NCBI GenBank assembly: GCA_944989445.1
Contig: CALYLW010000209.1
Coordinates: forward strand, 534,370 to 598,369
DNA length: 64,000 nt
Direction: 5' to 3'
Source: Ampullaceana balthica
Lineage: Eukaryota; Mollusca; Gastropoda; Lymnaeidae
Each line of letters starts with the position of its first letter. Position 1 is the first letter of the stretch. Under the pieces are notes generated by a model. That model did no database searches, had not been told where the DNA came from, and saw only the letters and a list, made by a program, of their open reading frames with translations. The position numbers and the translations under genes were made by a program. This document shows positions 12,701 through 24,400 of the stretch, one piece after another.

Positions 12701-15700
12701 GACTATTTTTATGTGTCTTTGTTCATGTCATGATTATTATTTTAATAACATGACAACATTGGATCTCTTTGCCATAGATGCTGTAGTGGCATTCATAAAT
12801 GGTACAGCTATGTGAAAGTAAAATATGTATAATGTTGATATGAGTGTGCATTTAAAGCAAAGTATTATTCGGAATTTCTGTTTGAAAAATATAGTACACT
12901 CTAAAATGATATTTGTAGTCCTTTACATGTTCTTTGGGGGAATGTTTTTTGTTTTTTCAGAATAGTTGTTTTATATTAGAGTATCGCTGATTGGGTAATA
13001 AGTAATTCATGTAGTTAAAGACCATTTATTTAAAAAACGGTTTTGTATAAATACAATGTGTTAACCAAATAAGAAATTATTTGTTCTGGAAACATCAATA
13101 AAATTATTGAGTTTGTGTAAATATTAACATGATTTGCTTAGAATACGTAGATTTAGAACAAAACTCCAGCAAGGAAAACAGTTGTTAAATTTGCTGGGTA
13201 TTTCTCCTCTCTGAATGTTGAATTGAGAGTACCTGTTAACTAGATATCTGTGATTTAATGTCATGGTATGTGTTGTGCCTTTCTCTTGCTTGTCATTTTA
13301 TTCAGAGGTGTTGTTTTTTTTTAATCTCTTGTAACTGTTTCTTGTTTTTTTTTAATATTTAAAATTAAACTTTTAAAGTTCCACTTACAAAGTGCTAATG
13401 GCTTATGGTATTTTGCAGCTAAAAAATGGAAAAGAATTTACTAAATAAGCAATTATTTGCAGAAATCACTTCATTTGAACTTAAAGATGGAAAATTTCAT
13501 GAAATTATTGTATTTACTATTTCAGAGCTTTAATGTGATAATTTTGAGTTGATTTCTGACTAATTAATTGAATTAATGTTTATATTTCTGGATTAGCCCT
13601 TTATAAGATTTGATGTCATCATCTCAAGAAATATAGGTGGGGGATGTATGTCCATCTCCATTGCTATGGGTGCAGGAAATGACCTTTTTGTTTTCATTTT
13701 TTTTTAAAATTATACAATGTCAAATGTCACATGTATATCTTTTTACACCAACGAAATATCAAAACAAATAAAGTGAACATAAATTTCTTCCCCACTTTTA
13801 ATAATTAAAGCTTGTCATCGAGATAATGAGGCTAGTGCTTTAATGTTGTTATTGTTTATGTTCTTGGAATGAGATATCAAGTATTAGTATGTACTTTTAA
13901 AAAGCTGTTAAAGAAATAATTTATGTTTTTATAAATGTATTATGTGCCTGCAGGAGAAGTGTCTTGGAACAGTTTTTTGGTTTTTTTTTCTCAAAATATG
14001 TTTTAAATAATTGTTCTTTGTATCTTAGGAAAAGTTATTAAGTATTGATAAACTCATACTCTATGCTTTCATTAAATCATGTTAGTAACAGCATAATAAT
14101 TTTTTTGTTAGTCTGGCTCATTTGATGCTTTGAATTTATTTTTTATTAATGTGTACATAAACCAATTTTTTCACACTTCTTTCTAACAAATCAATAAAAT
14201 TGTGGGTAAAATGCTATTTAGGCATTATCTCATTAGTAACCAAGATTATCTGTCCTTCTGGTATGACTGGTACATTGCTACAGTTTTTTGGGGGTCTTTT
14301 TTTTTAAATATTGTATTCAATAAACCATGCGTCCTTGTTCAGAGTGGTTTATTTAGCAGTTTGAATGAATACCATTATCATCGAAAACCACAATTCATTT
14401 TTTTTTACAAATCAGTCCATGTTTCAGATTAATTTATCCACCTTTTGCAGTTTGAAATAAACAGATCCACCTTCTAAATAAAGTCATGAAATTTGTTTGT
14501 TTTATTGTATTCTCTTACTAGACATTTTTAATGTTTGTTTGATTTTAATTTTACACTCTTAAAGGACATCCAATCAAATATTGAGCTTGCTTCAATAAAA
14601 TGTATCCAGAAGCATATAATACATATCACAATTAGGGACTTTAAAGTTGTTCATTAAAGTTGTTTTTTACATTTAGTTCTATTATCTAACTTAGTACCAA
14701 GCAATATGAATTTACTTTTAAATTTCAACAATAAAAAAAACTAGACTTTCTGTTTTACAATCTTTTATTAGCATCGTGTTAATGCTTCAATCAAATTAGT
14801 AAAACAGTCGTCATGTACCAAAATCATCTTATCCTGAAGCTCAAAACTTAAATATTACACAAAAATTAAGTCAGGCAAGTAATTTCTTATTTTATTACAT
14901 TTAAGTCAGTTTTGATTTGGAATCACAATAAGTTGAATAAGTCAGCTTAGCGTAGCTAAAATTCATGTGAAATATTCAACACTTACAATGTAAGTTACAT
15001 GAACTTTGGTCACTATATTTTTTTTTACAAAATATTTTAATATTTAATATCTTTATCCATAATTTTTTTTAAGATCTTATTTACTGATGTTAGCTTCTGA
15101 TTTAAATAAAATGTCACAACCAAAATTGTAACCCATAAAGAACGCAATCTAAAGGCATACAATAAATAATTGGTTTTTGTTGAAACATATCTGAATAATA
15201 ATAATGGGCACAAATAAAAAAAATTTTAATTGCTAAGAAAAATCAACAAAAAGAAAAACACAGGAATGCTATTTCTTGATTGAAATAGCTCAAAATGATT
15301 TCAATAGCAAAAGATATGTAGGTGAAAGAAAGTCAACCATGCGTTTGCTTCATTAAAAGATGAATTAATAATTCCCTGTTGTAATGACTTAGATTTAAAT
15401 ACAGCATCAAATTATTCAACATAATTTCATGTTTTGGGTTAAGTTAGTACAAATACTTTGTTAAAAGTTCAGAGTTGATTTCTATGATTTTTATATAATA
15501 ATGGGTATCTATAATTTCAACAAGGATAAACAAAATGGACGAGGAAGGAGACCATCAATTAATTTATTAAATATAAGATATTTCCTGTTTATCTTTTTTA
15601 TCCTCCGATGATGTTGCCATTAGAAAACACAAATATAATGAAGATACAAATGAAGAAAAGATAAATGTATAGAGATACGTATAAAAATATGTACTCCTCA

Positions 15701-16526
15701 CATTGAAAATGTCATTTTTATTAATTTTTTTATCAATAAATTCCTAATAACATATTGTTTAGGTTTTAAATTACTGAAAAATATTTTATAGATAAATATT
15801 TATTTAATAGTTAATTTCTTAAAATAATGTTGGCACTTTTTAAAATATTTACAAAAAAATTTCCCTTAGGGAAAAATGTAAGGTAATGTATTTGACGAAA
15901 ATAGCAAACAAGTATCCATTGAAGATTTTTTTCTAAAAAAAGGTGTAATAGGTAAATGTTAATAATATGATAAATCTCAATTTGTTTTTAACTAAATAAG
16001 AGCAAATTTCAAAAAGTTTGTTTTCTAGAAATAGGACAAAGAATTTTTTTAACAAATCCTAGACGATTGCTTTGCAGGAATCAAAATGAACTAAGGACAA
16101 CATAAATGAATCCAGAAAAAAATAATAAGACATGAAATGGTATGCATGAATTCATATTAGATAAATATATTTTTTAATAAAGTACAAGAAAATGAAGATA
16201 GAAATTCAATTTTTTTTAAAAATATATATATGTATGTTATTGCAAAAGCAAATAACTTGCTGGATCTTTTTTTTTAACCTGCTTGTTTCCAAGAAATGAG
16301 ATTCACAATGAGATTTATTTTTAAAGAAGATAAATAAAACAGTATGTCGTTTATAAAATAATTTAATTGCGAGTAAAAAAATAAAGCATGAATAGGTTGG
16401 ACGAAATATTTCAATAGAATTTGTTAGTTTTCAAAATTGAGTCATATCTCATTATGTAATATAACTACTTTTAGAACAAAGCTTTCGTAAAACAATGTAT
16501 TTTAGCACAAATAGAGAAGTAACAAA
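9734..16526. other. AT-rich intergenic or long 3' UTR sequence
   Basis: No ORF with recognisable protein similarity and no clear transposon ends are visible. There are many poly-T and poly-A runs, several AATAAA hexamers on the plus strand (for example about 13098, 14193 and 14594) and a short (GT)n run at about 11857-11874. It may partly be a long alternative 3' UTR of the MBT gene. Confidence 0.5.
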
Positions 16527-18081
16527 CAGAGGCGTAGCATGGATATATTGCAACTGGAGACTATAAAATTGGCCCCTCCAACCTGTTCAATCACGTTTTG
16601 GGTTAAGTTAAGATTAAGGAAATCAATTAAATTTTACTTTAAAAATGTATTTCAAGAAGCAAAGTTATAGAAATTATTTCACATGAATCACTCAGATTAG
16701 TTTACAAAATCTACAAAGATTTATTTGTCTTGATTTCTTTGTCACAAAATGGTTAATGATGTAATTGAAAACTGCTGTTTCATCAAGTTTCTCTTTAAAC
16801 TTTAAACCTTTAAATACTGTACTAAGATTGCTGAGATGATCCTGACCCTGTATCTCTAAAGATCAGTGTTCCTCTATGAAGTCCCTTCTGAAAATTTCCG
16901 GGCACAGGAGGAAGTCCTTTAGAATGCACTCCTTTGAATTGACGCCACCAAAATTGTGGAACATTCTTACGAAATTTTGAAAAAGCGTGAGAACAAAGAC
17001 AAATTTAAGAAAAATTTGAAGACTTTTTATTTGACTGAGTTTTTTATCATCAGAGCGCAAGGAGCATGCTAGTCTGGCATGGATAGTGTTAGCGCTATAG
17101 ATGACAGCCAGCATCATCGTCAACCATTTTGAACTACTTAAATACTACAAAATAATTTGAAATTTGCTGACCCATTACTTACAGCTTGTAATTAAAACTG
17201 ATATTGTTGATTAAATTTTATGTAAAATTCTCAGATTCGTAAATATATCGTCTGCATAATCCAGAAGAAAGCCAAGTATATCAAAATATCCAAAATAGTT
17301 TTTGGTAAAACAACATATTGCTCGGCATTTTGAATTCTTGTGAAAAAATGATGTCAGTGTCATATAAATTTACAAAATTCTTAACATAATTTTTCTAGCA
17401 GTTACTAGTTAATCAAGCCCTTCATTGATAACTGTAACAGCTTGTTATGTATTTGTTGCTGTGCTCGGCAGTCAGTGAGATGTATGTTGTCAGATTTCAG
17501 TCTTTCAACGACTCCTTAAAGTTTTGCTCCACTTTTGAATGAATCTCGTTATCACCTGATTCTTTGATAGTTACTTTTTAAAAATCTTATTCACGTTTAC
17601 AAATCTTATGACCCGAGAAAGCTCATACTGATGGTCTGGATCAGAAGTTGAGTCAAGCAATATATCGTAGTGCTTGTTTTTCCTGATATCACTCAACAAC
17701 CGGTTCTTAACAGTCGACGCAAGTATGTGGATTTTTGGATTTCAACCTGTATTTCAATAGGGTTCGTTTCTTTTTTTTTAACCTTTTCTCTATGAAATAA
17801 TCGAAAAGACATATGCAGACAGAATGATATATATGCAGATCATTATCTGGGCTGGCAGTAGTGGCTGACGGGCAGCAGTGACTGATGGGCAGCAACGTCA
17901 TCACTGTAGATGGCAGACATGTCAAAAGATACATCTGGTGCAGCTATTGCAGCGATCTAGTGAACAATTTGTTAGCCTTGTTCACCAATTAGAATGCAAC
18001 GTTGGATCCTTATTTTGGTGCAACAGTACCTGGGCGCCCAGGAGACATATGTACACCCCTGCATCCCTAGCTACGCCTCTG
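16527..18081. mobile_element. hAT element with CAGAGGCGTAGC ends
   Basis: Inverted ends CAGAGGCGTAGC and GCTACGCCTCTG. Flanks GTAACAAA (16519-16526) and GTAACAAT (18082-18089) agree at 7 of 8 positions, as for an 8-bp hAT target duplication. The interior (1555 bp) holds a decayed LINE 3' end but no open transposase, so this is non-autonomous or badly eroded. Confidence 0.75.
16860..17125 (+). pseudogene. Relic of a LINE ORF2 C-terminus
   Basis: One plus-strand frame reads PKLWN followed, after stops, by residues resembling the F-K-x-x-L-K-T motif that ends many Jockey/CR1/L2-group LINE proteins. It has several stops and lies inside the hAT element. This call rests on motif resemblance only. 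Confidence 0.4.
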
Positions 18082-18758
18082 GTAACAATACATTTCCATA
18101 ATTTTTTAGCATAATAAAGGAGTAAGTTTTTGTCTTGGTCATAACATAGAATTAACAAATATCTGATGAGAAAAGTCTTAGCAGAAAACCCAGATTTTCT
18201 ATTAGTATCTAAATGAAATCGCTCCCACTGAATGCCCCAGATATTTCTATTAACAGATTTTCTCTATGATATGACAAGACCTAGAAAAGCATAATATGCA
18301 TTGGATGAAACATGAGAAGAACTGAACATTTTCAGATGGCATATTAGGCAGGTAATTAATTTAAGTAGTTTTCTTCACACAATTAGAAAACAATAAAACA
18401 GAACATAATGTCATCTTCCCTCACAAATCAATTATGCCGCTAGTTAAGTTTAATGCTGTGAGATTTTTTTTTAAAATAACTCTTATGTGCTATTATTTTA
18501 GACTTTGACAATGAGAGTATTAACTTACAATTATGGATGAAAGTGTATTTTTAGCCTCATAGTATTGTAGAAAAAAATGTTTTTTCAAGTATATACACAA
18601 AATTTTTAAAGATGTAAATCACAACCAATGGATTTAAAAATATATACTCATGTCCTAAAACACATGAAAGCACCTGTTGAACACACTCTAATTTGTGTAA
18701 ACAGTTACTTAAAAAGTAAAAAAAAACACATCTAAATTTACTTTGAAGTGTTTATTTT

Positions 18759-18820
18759 GGGCTGAGCCATAGACCACTGTGCGATGCATGGGCCGAGCCA
18801 CAGACCACTGTGTGATGCCT
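18759..18820. repeat. 31-bp tandem duplication
   Basis: Two adjacent 31-bp units beginning GGGCTGAGCCATAGACC and GGGCCGAGCCACAGACC, differing at a few positions. Confidence 0.8.
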
Positions 18821-19242
18821 GATACTTGATCATGGAACATTAAGATGGGATAAACGGTAACACTGAGACTCATCAAGACTTGAGATATCTGCCAAAGAGA
18901 GGTGTAAGAATGTCATCTTTAATACGAATTTAATCAGGTAGAACTGAAAAGTTATTTTGAGTTAAAAAAATTAGGGGAAAAGGAAAAGCGTGGCATTAAT
19001 TGACATGGCACCTGTAATTTCAAGAGGGCTGGTTTGTTCTTTAGCCTTATCTCTATGAAATAACGCATTTGTTATTTCCAATGTTTTGCCAACAATGAAG
19101 CCTTTCTGCTGAAACCTTTGCTACATATAAAGGTCTCAGCCAAGCTCCTGCTTTTTTAAACCTATTTGAATAGTTTGGTTGAAGTCACTCCCTGAAAGTT
19201 GGTAAAAAAAAACTTTTCACATTGCCAACACATTGCAGCCAA
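18821..19242. other. Unassigned intergenic sequence
   Basis: AT-rich, with no gene or clear element. A short stretch around 19035-19065 resembles sequence near 17760-17800 inside the neighbouring hAT element. Confidence 0.4.
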
Positions 19243-19341
19243 GCACTGCATAGTGTCTTTGAAACTTGATGTGATGGCACTGCATAGTGTCTTTGAAACT
19301 TGATGTGATGGCACTGCAGTGTCTTTGAAACTTGATGTGGG
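19243..19341. repeat. 34-bp minisatellite, three units
   Basis: Three tandem units beginning GCACTGCATAGTGTCTTTG. The third lacks two bases. It is the first of three unrelated minisatellites within 1.1 kb. Confidence 0.85.
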
Positions 19342-20030
19342 TGTGAACAAAATCATAGATACGTTGTTTATTTTAAATAATGATTTGTTGCCCATATCAG
19401 TTTTTGGGAATATTTGCGTCATTATCAAAGTTTTTAATTATCATATGGAAGGATGTTACTACAAGAATTGTTATTACATGTATTGAAAAAGCTACATGTA
19501 TATAGTTGCCAACCCTTTAGAAACAAAAAAATGAATAGAAACAAATCAACTTCAGAATCTTCCCCATTACTCTAAGTAAAAAAAAACCAACCTTTCAACA
19601 ATGAAATTTAAAGAACTCAACATTTTTCACAGAACAGGTACTAAGCAAGATTGGATTCAAAAATGTTTAATTACTTTTGCAAAAAAAATGCAATTAAACT
19701 CTCAAAAAAGGTAAATTATTTAATAAGCTGGAATTCTTAACATACCATTTAAAAACAAATCCAGTTTGACCATTTAGTTATGCAAGAAGATTTATTCATG
19801 AGTTATTTTTGAAATGTGATATATTAACGTATTTTGTAACATTTGTATTAACTTTTTTTTTAAATTTTATTTTAAATAAATAACACAAACAAAACATCAA
19901 CAGAAGTATTAAATAAAATTATCTTTGTCTCCATGTCCCCGCCAAGGCTTGGCCTATTCACAGAACTAGAGTTTTTTTCTCCTGAAATGCATACATGACA
20001 AACAGCTGACAATCTCAACAGTGTCATCAA

Positions 20031-20110
20031 TGTTGAGCCAATGTGTGTCAGTAGATGTTGAGCCAATGTGTGTCAGTAGATGTTGAGCCAATGTGTGTCA
20101 GTAGATGTTG
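20031..20110. repeat. 25-bp minisatellite, three units
   Basis: Three identical 25-bp units beginning TGTTGAGCCAATGTGTGTCA plus a five-base remnant. Confidence 0.9.
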
Positions 20111-20198
20111 CTATTGTCAAATGGAATTTTAAACATATTGGATTTATTCAAGTCTTATTTTCTTTTCTCCACATGATACTCTTGAAGATCTTAAAATA

Positions 20199-20312
20199 AA
20201 CACACTGACAGGCCTACAACACACTGACAGGCCTACAACACACTGACAGGCCTACAACACACTGACAGGCCTACATCACACTGAAAGGCCTACAACACAC
20301 TGACAGGCCTAC
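20199..20312. repeat. 19-bp minisatellite, six units
   Basis: Six units of AACACACTGACAGGCCTAC in direct tandem; only the fifth carries substitutions. There are no spacers, so it is not a CRISPR array. Confidence 0.92.
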
Positions 20313-20439
20313 TACACATCTCAGCATTGAGGGGAAATGAGAGTGATGCCATTGTTTTATTAAAAATCGTGACAGTGGAGCCTTTAATGTAAAATAACTA
20401 TTTAGTGATGTAGCACCCAGAAAGGTTTCTGAGTGATTA

Positions 20440-20745
20440 CCATTTCTTGTCTTTTCTTATCTATACAGACGCTCCTTCTGTACAAAAGATTATTGCGTCC
20501 TACGTTCTGTTAAGAACGTATTGGCCAGTGACACAGCGTTCACAGGCCACGGCTATGAGGGACCATGCAATTTCCCAGCCGCCTTTATTTCCCTAATTAG
20601 TGTCAGGTACCCATTCGGAGCTGGTTGGACTCAGGGACGCCCTTGGCCCCAGAAACAAATTTCTGCCTTCACGTAGATTCAAACCCGTGATCCTCAGTAT
20701 GCCAGCTGAGTGTGCTGGCCACTCGACCACCGAGCTGTGAGTAGG
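20440..20745 (-). mobile_element. tRNA-derived SINE with LINE-like 3' tail
   Basis: Read on the minus strand it begins with a tRNA-like head: box A-like TGGTCGAGTGG and box B-like GGTTTGAATC. A body follows containing GGCCTGTGAACGCTGTGTCA. The 3' tail contains the hairpin GACGC/GCGTC and ends in AGATAAGAAAAGAC. The tail is nearly the same as the 3' end of the LINE fragment at 41543-42517. It lies in the gap between the two convergent genes. Confidence 0.8.
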
Positions 20746-21244
20746 AAACAATTGTTTCACCCCTAATTTAAGGTCACCGAGCAGCACAAGCAAGGATAAA
20801 CAAATTTTACAGTTAAGTCTTTTTAGTTATGTAACTAAATGTTGGTTCCCATCTTGGCTATCCGCTACACACTGATTAGACTACTTTATAAGAATATAGG
20901 ACATGGTGATTAATAAATAATTCAACATCTCTGAGTATTTTAGATAAAGAAAAGAAAGACTTAGAGTGCTAAGTGCTATGATAAATTAGTTTTGAATGTA
21001 AAATATCAGTGCAATATTTGGAATTAAAATTATTTTTAAAATAATAAAGTTTAAGTATACTTTAAAGTATGAGGCAGTGTAAATTTTTTGAAAATGTAAA
21101 CACCTATGATCTGCATGGAAACATTTAAAAAAAAATAATTAAATAATTAATTTTCAGAAATATTTGCCCATCCAAAAACTCACAACATATTAATAGGTTA
21201 ATTTGGTTGATTTGTTAGTTGTTTTTTTATTTTAAATACTTTTT

Positions 21245-21335
21245 AGAGTAGATGGAATTCGGGTGTGGAGTGGTTTGCCTGATCAAAACTGTAAAACCAA
21301 CACTAAAAACTTCAAATTCTATTTTTTTAAATTAT
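21245..21335 (+). pseudogene. LINE ORF2 3' relic
   Basis: Contains GGAATTCGGGTGTGGAGTGG followed by AAAACCAACAC, matching the WNGLP-encoding region of the LINE at 41617-42517 in reverse orientation. Only about 90 bp survive. It overlaps the expected polyadenylation region of the CILK1 gene. Confidence 0.6.
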
Positions 21336-21340
21336 TTATT
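21335..21340 (-). terminator. Candidate polyadenylation signal of CILK1
   Basis: TTTATT on the plus strand (AATAAA on the gene strand), 94 bases beyond the TAA stop. Confidence 0.4.
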
Positions 21341-21434
21341 CTTCCATTTACAGGACAAGATGATTCTCTCATTAATTTAAAATTATGAATGTATCAGTTA
21401 TGATGTAAAAAAAAGATATAAACTTTGAAAAAAC

Positions 21435-24400
21435 TTACTTTTGTGTCCAGTCTGTTCGCCGTGGCCCAGGACCATAGTTTGAGGACCCTGCAGGCTTTTT
21501 GCTGGTCCCCACGGCCGGCAGAGGTGCTGGTTTCTTCCAGCCGCTGACCATTGAAGGCTGATACCCAGAAGTGCCGGAGGGTTGGTTAAAAGAGGGCTGA
21601 TAATTTCCTCCCCCTGAGGCACCTTTGTAACCCCCACCGCCAGCGGGTTGAGCTCCCCCAAAGTTATTTCCTAGCCCCCTGCCTGCAGGATTGACAAGGC
21701 CGGAAGGACCACCACCGAAGCCCCCTGCACCAGACGGGCTGCCGTATGTTGGTGGACTGTTGAAGTTGCTTGGATTACCAAAGGCTATACCACCGCCAGC
21801 ACCACCTATAAAAAAACAAAAAAAAACATAAATAAAGGCGGTAAAATATACATTATTTACACTAAACTGATTCTGGTTCCTACAACAAAAATGTATTGTT
21901 GGGAAAACTTTCTTATACGTATATAAATAACATTAAATTAAACATGCATAAGTGTTTTTTTTACAGTTTTCATGTTTACAGTTCAAATTTTCTCATTTAG
22001 TTTTTTATTAGTCTTTCCTCAGAGAGGACCTTGAAAGCTGCTTTGGTTCAAACTTCATATTTTAGTCAAATTGAAAAACAAATTAAAAATTGTATTTGAA
22101 TATTACTAAAATATGAATATAAATTAACTGTAGTTATACAATTTTTAGTTATTTACAAATTTAAATCTTTTTTTTTACAAACTATTAAAAACAGATCAAC
22201 TTTAATTAAAATCGTTCAATTTGGCTGCTAAATATTAGACTTAAGAAAAAGAAACTCAGAGTTTTACAAAATGTTGACATTTAACTTTGTGTTGTTAAGT
22301 TGAACTGAAATCCTTTGCATATGGCTTGTTTTTTTCTGTTTGCTTTTTTCCATACAAATTTATTTTTTATATTATGATTTAATTATTTTTAAAATGTCTT
22401 GTTTACAAGAAAAATATAGTTACCTCTTTAATAAAAAATTTGTTTAAAAAGTTTGAAGCATTTCTATATCTTAACATTTGCCAAATTACCAGTGAATTCT
22501 AAACAGGTTCCATCCATAGTGATGGTTATTTATTTCATATAATAAATAAATATGGACAGATAAAACAAATGTAAAATATAAATGCAAAATTTTGAATTAA
22601 AAGCAAGAATAGAAAAGCAACTAAATTAAAATAATTTGAATGATTCTTATGATGACATAAGACTATTAAAAATGAACAACAACTATATGAATGTCTACCA
22701 TACCTTTCCCACCAAGAAATGATGGGATATAGTCACTGTCATTATTCTGAGCTCTAGGCACTCCTGTAAAATGGTTTCAAAAGTGGTAGACAATAAATAG
22801 TACCAATCAGCTCCAGAACCTGCCATTTTATAATGTCAACTTATGTTGTATGTTTTTAGTTTTAAACGAGATATGTTCTGGCAGCTTCACTAGAGCAACA
22901 CTTATTCCAATTTGAGAATTTTAATAGATTTAGGTTTGGGGCATGCTGAAAACTTAACATAGAGATTTATGAACTACAAATCAAAATTATTTCTCATTTA
23001 AGTTAAGCCACATAGGTTCTGGACATGCTGAAAACTTAACGTAGAGATTTATTAACTATAAAATCTAAGTTGTTTCTCATTTAAGTTAAGCCACATGTTG
23101 CACAAGAAATTTCACTCTGCTCTTTTTTTCCTTCAAAAATTTTTTTTTCACTTACAGATAAATCATCATAAATTAGAAAATAGTGTGCCTAAAACTGTCT
23201 CACAGGAAAAATCAAATTAATAAGTGAAATTTTTTTTGTTGAAATTTTCTAGCCAAAGAAAAAGTAATAATTCACCTGATCAAAATAGAAAACTTGCCAG
23301 GTAAAATAACAGTAGAGAAAAAGTGGGAATACAAATCATTTCAATGTAAAAAAAATATTTTTTTTTAAAGAAACAGCAACAGTGGTAATAAAAAGGAAAT
23401 ATTTGCAATATTTTATATCAAAGCTATAGAAAAATGTAAGAGCATGTCATTTAAAAAAAACAAAAACATTTTTATTAGCAGCCACTCAAATGTATTAAAG
23501 AAACACTCAGAAAGGAGTTATTGTTCTTTTTTTTATTTAAGCTGTAACACATTAAAAAAGTTCACACACTTGAGTACTAGCCTACAGTCTGCTAAATAGC
23601 CAGGCTGAGATTTAAAATAGGAAAAGCTCACTGTTATTTGAATTTATAGCTCCCAATGGCTGTGCCTTGGGCATAGGAGCAGTGTTCCAGTCACTTCCCA
23701 AGCCAAAGCTATCTCTGCGTGTGCTGTCTCGACGGGCACTAGATTTAGGATTGATGCCTGGAATGGTTGCACAAAATATTTGACAGGTAAAACTCAATAA
23801 TTATTTTACATATAAGGTCAAAATTTTTAACCTACAAAATTAAATAATATTAATTTTCCTTGATATTTTGTTTCCTCTCAATGATAATGAAAAATGATTG
23901 ATCCCAACATGTTACAGACTAAATTTCTAACCATTTTATTAAAGCTTATACTTGATAAAACCTACCTGGCAAATACCTAGATTTACTGAGGTAGTGTTGT
24001 TTGGCAGAAGATGCTGCTGAAGATCGACCAGAGTTCAACCTATTCTGTTGTTTGTTGCCTTGGTTTCTTTTGGGTAAAAGGCTTCTGTGAGATGTCACAA
24101 GCAATTTTTTTTTAAACGTAAGAAAAAAAAGATCGTTGTATTTAAGTAGAGGAGTTTTCATGTATATAAACTATGAACTTCTTATGGAAAACACAAAAAA
24201 ATAATAATATTTAGGCAAAAAGGCCTTCAAATAGAAAAAATACAGACACGTAGCTTTAAAAAATATTTTTATTAAAAGGCAATAAAGCCATATGAAAAAT
24301 GGAAGGGATCAATAAATCAAATATATTGTATATATGATTAAGAAAAATATTTTATTTGAGTTTGGATGATTCAGAAAATGACAATCTGCAAAGAAATTTT

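Noticed and set aside
20199..20312. Regular short direct repeats resembling a CRISPR array
   Set aside because: Units are contiguous with no spacers, in a spliced eukaryotic genome; it is a minisatellite.
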